From Gammaproteobacteria bacterium (GTDB lineage: Bacteria; Pseudomonadota; Gammaproteobacteria; Steroidobacterales; Steroidobacteraceae), in contig VEPJ01000075.1 of assembly GCA_012026925.1 (NCBI GenBank), positions 8,133 to 46,107 on the forward strand: a DNA stretch of 37,975 nt. Reading direction: 5' to 3'. The notes under the pieces are model-generated. The model made no database searches and was not told the origin of the DNA. It saw only the letters and a list, made by a program, of their open reading frames with translations. Shown piece by piece: positions 27,664 to 36,028 of this stretch; the first letter of the stretch is position 1, and each line of letters starts with the position of its first letter. The position numbers were made by a program, and so were the translations under genes.

Positions 27664-27972
27664 TCAGGCGGAGAGGACGTCCCGCCATTCCGCGTGATGC
27701 TCGAACTGCGCCTTGGCGAATGGACAGAGTGGAATGATCCTGAAGCCTTCGCGCCGCGCGTCCTCGACCGCGCGCCGGACCAGCGCCTGTCCGACGCCAC
27801 GGCCACGAAGCGCGTCCGGCACTCCCGTGTGGTCGACGATGATGAGCGCCGCCGACGCCCGCGAATAGGTCATTTCGGCTTCGTGTCCCTCCACGACCGC
27901 GACCCACCGCCCGCCGGATGCGCCGTGCTCCTCGCGTCGCACGTCCTCTGTCGAGATCCTGTCGTCACCCAC
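27664..27972 (-). CDS. Small GNAT-like N-acetyltransferase (YjdJ-like)
   Basis: AEMTYSRASAALIIVDHTGVPDALRGRGVGQALVRRAVEDARREGFRIIPLCPFAKAQFEHHAEWRDVL. Confidence 0.88.
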   Translation of the reverse strand: MGDDRISTEDVRREEHGASGGRWVAVVEGHEAEMTYSRASAALIIVDHTGVPDALRGRGVGQALVRRAVEDARREGFRIIPLCPFAKAQFEHHAEWRDVLSA

Positions 27973-28021
27973 GGGGCGCTCCTCTGTTCGTCGAGCGTGG
28001 TCGGAAGGAATTGGCCTGCGA

Positions 28022-28975
28022 TCAGCTCGTCACGGGCGCAGCGAGCCGCAGCCGCGCAATCACCGGCCGGTGATCCGACCCGATCGACGGCCCGACCTCC
28101 GTACTCTCGACGCACACGGCGGGTGACACGAGCACGTGATCGATCCGGAGCGCCAGCGGCCAGAAACCCGCCATCCACGTAGGCCGCCACCACGCGCCGT
28201 GCATCGAGTCCCGCAACCCGCTTGCGGTCAGGAGGCGTGCGAATTCCGGCGAGTACACCGTCAGGTTCAGGTCGCCCAGCGCGACTGCCGGACCCTGTCC
28301 GGACCGCAACAACTCCGCCGCGGCCCCGAGCGACTCGTCGCGGGCCCTCGCGAGGCTCGGCACGATCGGCCAGTGAGTGTGGAGCGCGAGGAAGCGGAGC
28401 GGCGCCCCGCCGATGGCGACGCGACCAGAGAGCGATGGCAGGCCGTCGCCGGCAAAGTCCTCCGGCTCGATGGCTTCCAATGGCCAGCGGCTCAGGACGC
28501 CGATGCCGTAGGGATCCTCGCGAACGAGGAGCTCCTGGTGCGGATAGGTTGCGACGCGCGACAGCTCCCCGGCCCAGGCCGTAGTGACCTCCTGCACGAC
28601 GACCAGGTCGGCCGGATGCGCCGCGAGCCAGGCCAGGAAAGGCCGTGTGTCGTGGTTGCTGAACTGCAGGTTCGCGGTGATGACCGTGAACTCCGGCCCC
28701 GAACAGGCAGCGACCGGTTCGTCCGCGACGGTCCGCTGCATCGCCGGCAGCGCGTGGAAAACCGCGAGCAGGCCCGCCAGTACTGCAGGCCAGGGCCTGC
28801 GCAGCAGCACCAGGAGCAGCGCAAGAATCAACGCCGCAGCCGCGTACTGCGGCCGGAAGTGGCTGAAGAGCTCGAACGGCCAGCCGAGGGGAGCCGCCAG
28901 CGCGAACAGCGTCGCCAGGCACAGTCCACCCAGGGCGATCCGGACCCACTCGCGAACATCGAGACGGCGGATCAT
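28022..28975 (-). CDS. Membrane-anchored endonuclease/exonuclease/phosphatase (EEP) family protein
   Basis: N-terminal TM segments; FTVITANLQFSNHDTRPFLAWLAAHPADLVVVQEVT, VALGDLNLTVYSPEF, IGSDHRPVIARL. Confidence 0.9.
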   Translation of the reverse strand: MIRRLDVREWVRIALGGLCLATLFALAAPLGWPFELFSHFRPQYAAAALILALLLVLLRRPWPAVLAGLLAVFHALPAMQRTVADEPVAACSGPEFTVITANLQFSNHDTRPFLAWLAAHPADLVVVQEVTTAWAGELSRVATYPHQELLVREDPYGIGVLSRWPLEAIEPEDFAGDGLPSLSGRVAIGGAPLRFLALHTHWPIVPSLARARDESLGAAAELLRSGQGPAVALGDLNLTVYSPEFARLLTASGLRDSMHGAWWRPTWMAGFWPLALRIDHVLVSPAVCVESTEVGPSIGSDHRPVIARLRLAAPVTS

Positions 28976-29034
28976 TCGTGCATTATGGGCCGCAAATCGC
29001 CGCGCGGCGCCGATGGCGATCGCCCAACGGACGA

Positions 29035-29916
29035 TCAGTCGAGTCGCGCGAGGAATTGCTCGATCGCCTGCACGCTCTCCGGCTCGTCCAGCATCGGCGG
29101 ATGCCCGCGGCGCGGTACGGTGACGCGCACGAGGTCCGGCTTCTCGCGGGCCATGCGATCGAACGTCTCCCGCGAGAGGACGTCCGACAGCTCACCCCGC
29201 AGCGCGAGCGTCGGAATCGGCCTGAGCGCCGCGAAGACGGGCCACAGGTCCGGCGCGGCACCGGCCGGCGCGGCACGCACGGCCTCTCCGATCATGGGAT
29301 CCATCGCGAGCCGCGGCACGCCGTCCACTTCCTCGTAGCTGCGTCGGGCGAAGCTCATCCAGTCCTCGTCGGTCGCATCGGGCCAGGCCAGGCCGTACGT
29401 CGCGCGCGCCTGCGCGGCGGCCTCCTCCCAGGTTCGGACCGCCGGGCTCTTGCCGACGTAGGTCGAGATTCGCTCGAGCCCTTCCGGCGCGACCTCGGGC
29501 CCGACGTCGTTCAGGATCACGCCCGCGAGCAGCTGCGGTGCGGTGGCCGCGACGATCATGGCCAGGATGCCGCCGAGCGACGTGCCGAGGACGATCACTC
29601 GTGGCACGACCGCATCCGCAAGCAGCCGTGCGACATCGGCGACGTACGTGCCCGGATGGTAGTTCCGCCAGTTCGGGTCGTGCTGCGAGCGGCCGCGACC
29701 GCGCAGGTCGGCGCTCAGGACGCGGCGGCTGCGCTGGATGCGGAGCGCAATGGCCTCGAAGTCGCGGCTGTTCCGGGTCAGTCCGGGCAGGCACAGCACC
29801 GGCACGGGGCCGGATTCCGCGGCCGGATAGTCGCGGTAGTAGAGCCGCAGCCCGTCGGCCGACGCAAAGTAACGATCCTGCCAGGCGTTCGCACTCAAGG
29901 GGTCCCCGTCCCGCAC
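29035..29916 (-). CDS. Alpha/beta hydrolase
   Basis: VPVLCLPGLTRNSRDFEAIALRI, LSADLRGRGRSQHDP, VIVLGTSLGGILAMIVAA, PRRGHPPMLDEPESVQAIEQFL; GTG 29916 preferred start. Confidence 0.9.
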   Translation of the reverse strand: MRDGDPLSANAWQDRYFASADGLRLYYRDYPAAESGPVPVLCLPGLTRNSRDFEAIALRIQRSRRVLSADLRGRGRSQHDPNWRNYHPGTYVADVARLLADAVVPRVIVLGTSLGGILAMIVAATAPQLLAGVILNDVGPEVAPEGLERISTYVGKSPAVRTWEEAAAQARATYGLAWPDATDEDWMSFARRSYEEVDGVPRLAMDPMIGEAVRAAPAGAAPDLWPVFAALRPIPTLALRGELSDVLSRETFDRMAREKPDLVRVTVPRRGHPPMLDEPESVQAIEQFLARLD

Positions 29917-30134
29917 CTCTTGGGTGCGCGTGTATTGCGCGCGGAATCGGCGCTCCGGGATCTTGCCATCCGCGCCACGCGTCTGCGAGCAGCCCGACTT
30001 GCGACTGCGTCGGTCTCTCCCGCGGTCGCGTTGCAGCCAACGCCCTGCGTGCCCAGAATCGCTGCCGATCGATCCCGTCCGAAGAGCTGCACGATGGTCC
30101 ACTCGAGAACCCTTTTCGCATCGAGGACGGTGCG

Positions 30135-31154
30135 ATGAGCCGCCGGCTCGCAGCCGTGGCTGCCCTCCTGCTGCTCGCTGGCTGCAGCAGGCCCTCGCAG
30201 GACGACGGTCGGCTGGCGGCCCTGCCGATCGACCCCGCTTCGGTGACGGTGTCGGGCCTCTCTGCGGGCGCGAACATGGCCGTGCAGTTCCACGTCGCGT
30301 ATTCCGCCCTCGTCCAGGGCGCGGGCCTGGTCGCGGGCGCGCCGTACTACTGCGCAGCCAATTCGATGGCCGACGCGCTCGGCCGTTGCATGAAGGGCGA
30401 CGAGGAGATCCCGGTCGGCGACCTGGTCGGGCTCACGAGCCAGCTCGCGCTCGACGACGCCGTCGATCCGATCGCGGAGCTGGCGCAGGACCGCGTCTGG
30501 ATCTTCCACGGCGCCAACGATCCATACGTCGCGCCGCCGGTGGCCGACGCGCTCGAAGCGTATTACCAGGCACTGGTCAACCCGGCGAATGTGGCGAGAG
30601 TCGAGCACCCCAGGGCCGGGCACAACTTCCCGAGTGCGAACACCGCCGCGAAGGCCTGCGAGGGAAGCGAGCCGCCGTTCGTCGGCAACTGCGGGTTCGA
30701 CGGCGCCGCGGCCCTGCTCGGCCACCTGTACGGAAAACTGCGGCCCGGGCGTGCGCCCGAGCGCGGCGAGCTGACGGAGTTCGACCAGGGACCGTACGCC
30801 CGGGCCTCCGGCAGCGCGGCGCTTTCGAAGCGCGGCTGGATCTTCGTGCCGAAGACCTGCAGGGGCGGGGGGAAGCCGCACTGCCGGCTGCACGTCGTGT
30901 TCCACGGCTGCAAGCAGGGAGCCTCCCTGGTCGGCAGGGAGTTCATCCTGGAGTCGGGCTTCCTGGAGGCCGCCGCGGGCAACGACACCGTGCTGTTGTT
31001 CCCGCAGATCGAGGCGAGCTACCAGCCGCTGAACCCGATGGGCTGCTGGGACTGGTGGGGCTACGAGGGCGAGAGCTACGCGGTGAAGGCCGGGCCGCAG
31101 ATGGCGGCCGTGCGGCTGATGATCGGGGACCTGCTCGGCGAACCGCGCGGCTGA
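30135..31154 (+). CDS. Poly(3-hydroxybutyrate) depolymerase-like esterase, lipoprotein
   Basis: Lipobox LLLLAGCSRP; lipase box SGLSAGANMAVQFHVAYS; HVVFHGCKQGASLVG; NPMGCWDWWGYEGESYAVKAGPQMAAVRLMI. Confidence 0.88.
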   Translation: MSRRLAAVAALLLLAGCSRPSQDDGRLAALPIDPASVTVSGLSAGANMAVQFHVAYSALVQGAGLVAGAPYYCAANSMADALGRCMKGDEEIPVGDLVGLTSQLALDDAVDPIAELAQDRVWIFHGANDPYVAPPVADALEAYYQALVNPANVARVEHPRAGHNFPSANTAAKACEGSEPPFVGNCGFDGAAALLGHLYGKLRPGRAPERGELTEFDQGPYARASGSAALSKRGWIFVPKTCRGGGKPHCRLHVVFHGCKQGASLVGREFILESGFLEAAAGNDTVLLFPQIEASYQPLNPMGCWDWWGYEGESYAVKAGPQMAAVRLMIGDLLGEPRG

Positions 31155-31601
31155 TCAGGCCTGGGCGCGGACGCGCTGCGTGCCGTAGTGCACGCTCAGG
31201 CGCCGGACGCCCTTCATGCGCTTCGACGAGCGCCGGATCTCCTTCATGAGCCGGAGCAGGAGGTTGAGACTCTCGCGCTCACCTCCCGCGCAGAACTCCT
31301 CGGCCAGGCCGACGTGCAGGACCGTGATGTGCTCCAGGTCCGCGCGGGTATAGACCGCCACGCCGATCGGCAGGCCGGTGGCATTGTCCACGACGAAGAG
31401 CGACTGCACCTCGGGCAAGCCGGCGACCTTGACCCGGAGCCACCCATTGTCGTCGTGGATCTCCGGCGGCCCGTACTTGTCGATCGCGTCCACGATGCCG
31501 CTCGCAACGCGGCTCTGGCAGGCGTTGAAGAACAACAGCTGCTCGAGCGTGACGCGATGCTCGACGGCGATCCGCGAGGTGAAACTGACCGGTGTCCTCA
31601 T
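31155..31601 (-). CDS. Conserved hypothetical protein, possibly GNAT-like fold
   Basis: 148 aa from ATG 31601: MRTPVSFTSRIAVEHRVTLEQLLFFNACQSRVASGIVDAI...LFVVDNATGLPIGVAVYTRADLEHITVLHVGLAEEF...LLLRLMKEIRR. Stop codon abuts the previous gene's stop (tga|tca). Confidence 0.72.
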   Translation of the reverse strand: MRTPVSFTSRIAVEHRVTLEQLLFFNACQSRVASGIVDAIDKYGPPEIHDDNGWLRVKVAGLPEVQSLFVVDNATGLPIGVAVYTRADLEHITVLHVGLAEEFCAGGERESLNLLLRLMKEIRRSSKRMKGVRRLSVHYGTQRVRAQA

Positions 31602-31783
31602 GCTCCGTCGGGGCCGGTGGACCGGCCTTCTGCGGGACTGCCGGCGATCATGCTCGCGGGCACGGGTTATGTCGAGCCCGGCCGTCCGGGGCCGCCTGCT
31701 GCGAAGCCTCATTGGACCCGGTCCAGAACGACGACCGTTCGTTCTCTGAACTTTGAATTGCTTCAGGTTTTTGATCGCTGCTC

Positions 31784-33367
31784 GTGGACCTTGACGCGCG
31801 ACTGGTGCGCAATCACGCCGTGGCCAGCCCAGCACTGCAGCGACGACCCTCCCCCGTTCCCGAAGACCGCGATGCCGCGGTGCTCGTGGACGTGGTCGTG
31901 CTGTCGTCTGACATGGTCCTGTTCGACGCCATCAAGGCCGCCATCGGTGAGCGCAACCCCGTGTGGCGAGCGCGCTCGGCCGAGGAATCCGTCGATCTGC
32001 TGCTGACCGGCCGCTGCGGCGTCCTCCTGATGGACCTGGCCGCTGTCTCGACGCGTCCCGCGACGCTCGTGCAGCAGATCGCGGAGCAGTTCCCGGACGT
32101 CGTGGTGGTGGTCGCCGGCCGGCGCGAGGACGAGGCCCTGCTCGCCCAGCTGATCAGCGAGGGGCTCGTCTACCGGTTCATGCACAAGCCGCTGACGGCG
32201 AAGCGCGCGGGCATGTTCCTGAGCGCGGCGACCCGTTGTCATGTGGAACGCCGCGAGTCCCGCACTTCCCAGCCGCTGCTGCCGCTCTCGAGCGTGTTGC
32301 CCACGCGCGCCGACCCGCGGAAATGGCTGTTCGTCGCGGGCGGCCTCGCGATCTTCCTGGGGCTGGGCTGGCTGCTTGCAGGGGGCCCGTCGCGGAATGC
32401 GCATACGGTTTCCCCGGAAACCGGGTCGCGTACGCCGACCCCGGCCGTCGTGGCCGACACGGCTCGAGCCGACCCCGTGCTTGCTCGCGCCCGCGCTGCG
32501 TTGGCCGCCGGGCGCTATGAAGCACCGGCCGGCAACAACGCGCTCGACCTGTACGCTGCGGTGCTGCTCGCGCAGCCGTCGCAGGCAGAGGCGCGTGCCG
32601 GCCTCGACAAGACCGTCGCGCACCTCGTGACCGCCGCGGAGAGGGCGGCGGGCACCGGTGACCGGACGGAAGCCGAACGGCTGCTGAAGCGCATCCGCGC
32701 CGCGGATCCATCGAGCGCCGCGGCGGATCACCTGGCCGCCATGCTCGCCCCGCACGCGCCACCGGCGGCCGCGCCTGCCGCTGTCACGGCGAATGCGGAA
32801 GCGTCACGCGCGACCGCGGCCCCTGCTGCGGCGCCGACCGGGCAGGCGCCCGTCGCCAAGGTAACGGTCCGGCCGGCTGTCGCTCCCGATCCTCTGAGCC
32901 CCCACTACAGCAACGCCGCTGATCTGCATGCAACGAGCCGTCACGGGGCCGGCCGTGTGCGGAGCTACGGCGCGCCGATTTCCACGGGCCTGCCCATCGC
33001 GGGCTACGTGAAGAATGCAGCCCCGGAACCGGCGCCCGCTCCAGCCACCGCGCCTGCCACGGACGCCGGCGCCGTCGCCGCCCTCGCGCTGCCCGCGGAC
33101 GCGAACGACCGCATCTTCGCCACCGACCCGGTGTACCCGCCCGCTGCCCTGGTGAACCGCATCGAGGGCTGGGTCGAGCTGATGTTCACGATCACCGAGA
33201 CGGGCGCCGTGCGCGACATCGAAGTCGTGGATGCGCAGCCGCGCGGCGTGTTCGAATCGGCGGCGACACAGGCGCTGGGCAACTGGCGCTTCAGGCCGCG
33301 GCTCGCGAACGGCCAGCCGGTCCCGCGCCGTTCCGTCGTCACGCTCCGCTTCAACGTCGACGGCTGA
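31784..33367 (+). CDS. Receiver-like domain / TM / TonB C-terminal domain fusion protein
   Basis: N-term VVVLSSDMVLFDAIKAAI...GVLLMDLAAVS...VVVVVAGRRED...YRFMHKPLTA (REC-like); TM WLFVAGGLAIFLGLGWLLAG; Pro/Ala-rich linker; C-term PVYPPAALVNRIEGWVELMFTITETGAVRDIEVVDAQPRGVFESAATQALGNWRFRPRL (TonB_C). GTG start. Confidence 0.85.
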   Translation: MDLDARLVRNHAVASPALQRRPSPVPEDRDAAVLVDVVVLSSDMVLFDAIKAAIGERNPVWRARSAEESVDLLLTGRCGVLLMDLAAVSTRPATLVQQIAEQFPDVVVVVAGRREDEALLAQLISEGLVYRFMHKPLTAKRAGMFLSAATRCHVERRESRTSQPLLPLSSVLPTRADPRKWLFVAGGLAIFLGLGWLLAGGPSRNAHTVSPETGSRTPTPAVVADTARADPVLARARAALAAGRYEAPAGNNALDLYAAVLLAQPSQAEARAGLDKTVAHLVTAAERAAGTGDRTEAERLLKRIRAADPSSAAADHLAAMLAPHAPPAAAPAAVTANAEASRATAAPAAAPTGQAPVAKVTVRPAVAPDPLSPHYSNAADLHATSRHGAGRVRSYGAPISTGLPIAGYVKNAAPEPAPAPATAPATDAGAVAALALPADANDRIFATDPVYPPAALVNRIEGWVELMFTITETGAVRDIEVVDAQPRGVFESAATQALGNWRFRPRLANGQPVPRRSVVTLRFNVDG

Positions 33368-34622
33368 GCCCGACGTGCTGCCCGCCGAGGGCCCAGGCGA
33401 CGACCGCCCAGGCGGCCGCGATCACGGCCCCGCACCAGGCGATCCCGCTGACGCCGAGGTCGAACGTGGACTTCACCAGGGCGTGCACGGACGCCGCCGT
33501 CGCGTCGCCGCCCCGATACACGAACGTGTCGATCAGGCTCTTCGCCTTGTACCGCTCCTCGCGGCTTACGACCGTGTAGAGCGCGTCGCGTGAGGGCCGC
33601 GTGATCGAGTATTCGCCGATGCGCCGGATCATCATCACGCCGACCAGCACGACGAAGGTGGGGGCGCTCGCCAGCACGCCGTAGCCCAGGGTCATGAGCA
33701 GGGGAATGCTCACGATCAGCGCGCGGAAGCCGAACCAGCGGTAGAGCCTGCCGAACAGGAAGAGCTGCATCACGAGCGAGCCGGCCTGGGTCCAGAAGTC
33801 GATCGTGCTGAAGAAGGCGGTGCGGGCGTCACGGTCCTTGAACACTTCCGCCACCATCGCCTGCTGCTCGAGGTACAGGAACGTCGAGACCCACGTGAGC
33901 AGGAAGACGAAGAGGGCGATGAGCGCGAGGTAGCGCGACTGCAGCACCTGGCGGAAGGCGGCAAGTGCCGTTCCTCCGAGCTTCGCATCACGATCGGCGC
34001 CCTCGGCGGTGTTCTCGCCATGGTGCCGGTGCCAGTGCAGCACACGCAGCATGAAACCGAGCGCGATCGCGAGCAACGCGGCCGAGACGAGCAGCAGGTT
34101 GATGGTGCCGAGCGGCCTCGCGAGTCGTTGCGCCAGGAAAGGACCGTTCAGCCCGCCGAGGCTGAGCCCCGCGGCGATGAATCCGAACAGCCGGCCGGCC
34201 TGCTCGCGCGTGAACACGTCGGCCATCAGGCTCCAGAACACGGCCACGACGAACAGCACGAACACGCTCACCCAGACGAAGTACGCGCGCGCGATCCAGG
34301 CGTGGTCCTGCTGCAGGTTGAACCAGGCGTGGAAGCCGACGATGTTCAGGATGAAGAACAGGTACACCCAGGGCAGGAACGCCGAGCGCCGGTAGCGCGA
34401 CGTGAGCCAGCCGTACAGGGGTTGCACGAGCAGCATCCCGGCAAACGTGCCCCAGAAGAGCGCGGGCAGCGTCTCGACGCCCGAGGTAAGGCCCATCGTC
34501 TCCCGGATCGGGCGCAGGATGGCGTACGCCGAGAACATGAAGAAGGCGCAGCAGAATGCAGCGAGTGCGCCGCCAAGCTCGTGCGGCCTGGCGTTGATCG
34601 CTCCCGCGAGAGCGCGCCTCAC
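33351..34622 (-). CDS. MFS-type transporter, NTP/NDP exchange transporter-like
   Basis: Multi-TM; FFMFSAYAILRPIRETMGLTSGVETLPALFWGTFAGMLLVQPLYGWLTSRYRR, RPSRDALYTVVSREERYKAKSLIDTFVYRGGDATAA; GTG 34622 overlaps upstream stop. Confidence 0.85.
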   Translation of the reverse strand: MRRALAGAINARPHELGGALAAFCCAFFMFSAYAILRPIRETMGLTSGVETLPALFWGTFAGMLLVQPLYGWLTSRYRRSAFLPWVYLFFILNIVGFHAWFNLQQDHAWIARAYFVWVSVFVLFVVAVFWSLMADVFTREQAGRLFGFIAAGLSLGGLNGPFLAQRLARPLGTINLLLVSAALLAIALGFMLRVLHWHRHHGENTAEGADRDAKLGGTALAAFRQVLQSRYLALIALFVFLLTWVSTFLYLEQQAMVAEVFKDRDARTAFFSTIDFWTQAGSLVMQLFLFGRLYRWFGFRALIVSIPLLMTLGYGVLASAPTFVVLVGVMMIRRIGEYSITRPSRDALYTVVSREERYKAKSLIDTFVYRGGDATAASVHALVKSTFDLGVSGIAWCGAVIAAAWAVVAWALGGQHVGLSRRR

Positions 34623-36019
34623 GCCACCGTTCCCAGGTCGACTCGCGCCCCGCGCTGGGCGATCTCCGCGCGGACACCCTGCTGCTGCAGCTTGTCCCGC
34701 AGCCCTTCGGACGCCTCGCGCTCGCCGTGCACCAGCCACACCGGGGGCTTGCCCTGCACTCCCGCGTACCAGCGCAGGAGATCCGCCTGGTCGCCGTGCG
34801 CGGAAAAGCCGCCGAGCGTGTGGACCTGCGCCCGCACCGGGATCGGCGCCCCGTTGACGCGGACCTGCTCGCGGCCGTCCACGATCGCGCGCCCGAGCGT
34901 GCCCTGGGCCTGGAACCCCGAGAACACCACGTGGCATTGCGGGCGCGACAGGTTGTGCTTCAGGTGGTGCACGATGCGACCGCCCGTGCACATGCCGCTG
35001 CCCGCGATCACGATCGCGCCGCCCGCCATCCGGTTGATCGTCATCGACTCATCGACCGTCCGGCAGAGCGTGAGGTTCGGCAGCAGCGGCATGCGCTCGG
35101 AACGGGTGCGCCACTCGCGAGCTTCCTCGTCGAAGAGCTCGGCGTGGCGCCAGTACACGCCCGTCGCCTCGATCGCCATCGGGCTGTCGAGGAATATCCG
35201 CCAGTCGGCAAGACGCCACGCGTCGAAGTGCGCGCCGAGCTCGTAGAGCAATTCCTGGCTGCGCCCGACGGCGAACGCGGGAATGAGTACGTTGCCGCCG
35301 TCCGCGCGCGCGGCGCGCAGGATCTCGCCGAACTCGACCAGCGTCGCCTCGCGATCGCGGTGCAGGCGATTGCCGTAGGTGCTCTCCATGACGACGGCGT
35401 CGGCTGCGAGCCCGGCCTCCGGATCACGCAGGATCGGGGTGTCGTACTGGCCGAGGTCGCCACTGAACACGAGCCGCCGCTCGATCCCGCCTTCGCCGAG
35501 GCGAAGGCAGACGCACGCCGAGCCGAGGATGTGCCCGGCATCGCGGAACGTGAGCTCGACGCCCGGCACCACTTCGAAGGCCCTGCCGTACTGGACCGCG
35601 CGGATCGTGCGCAGCGTCGCCTCCGCGTCCTCCGGCGTATAGAGCGGCTCGACGCGGCCCTTCATCCCGTCGCGCTGGCGGTGGCGGCTTTCGCGCTCGG
35701 CGTCCCGCGCGGCCATCGTCGCGCTGTCCATGAGCAGGATGCGGGCCAGCTCCCGGCAGGCAGTCGTCGCGTACACCGGCCCGCGGAAGCCGCGCTTGCG
35801 CAGCAGCGGCAGGCGGCCGCAATGATCGATGTGCGCGTGGCTCAGGATGACCGCGTCGATCGCGGCGGCATCGAAGGGAAACGGCGCGCGATTGCGCTCG
35901 TCGGGCGCGGCGCCGCCCTGTATCAGGCCGCAATCGAGCAGCAGGCGCCGCCCGCCAACGTCGAGTATGTGGCAAGAGCCGGTGACTTCACCGGCCGCGC
36001 CGAAGAACTCCAGGTGCAT
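34619..36019 (-). CDS. Metallo-beta-lactamase fold / beta-CASP (Ysh1/CPSF73-like) RNA-metabolism hydrolase
   Basis: VILSHAHIDHCGRLPLLRKRGFRGPVYAT, FRDAGHILGSACVCLRL, VFSGDLGQYDTPILRDP, IVIAGSGMCTGGRIVHHLKHNL, HTLGGFSAHGDQADLLRW. Confidence 0.94.
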   Translation of the reverse strand: MHLEFFGAAGEVTGSCHILDVGGRRLLLDCGLIQGGAAPDERNRAPFPFDAAAIDAVILSHAHIDHCGRLPLLRKRGFRGPVYATTACRELARILLMDSATMAARDAERESRHRQRDGMKGRVEPLYTPEDAEATLRTIRAVQYGRAFEVVPGVELTFRDAGHILGSACVCLRLGEGGIERRLVFSGDLGQYDTPILRDPEAGLAADAVVMESTYGNRLHRDREATLVEFGEILRAARADGGNVLIPAFAVGRSQELLYELGAHFDAWRLADWRIFLDSPMAIEATGVYWRHAELFDEEAREWRTRSERMPLLPNLTLCRTVDESMTINRMAGGAIVIAGSGMCTGGRIVHHLKHNLSRPQCHVVFSGFQAQGTLGRAIVDGREQVRVNGAPIPVRAQVHTLGGFSAHGDQADLLRWYAGVQGKPPVWLVHGEREASEGLRDKLQQQGVRAEIAQRGARVDLGTVA

Positions 36020-36028
36020 CCGCTCGCC

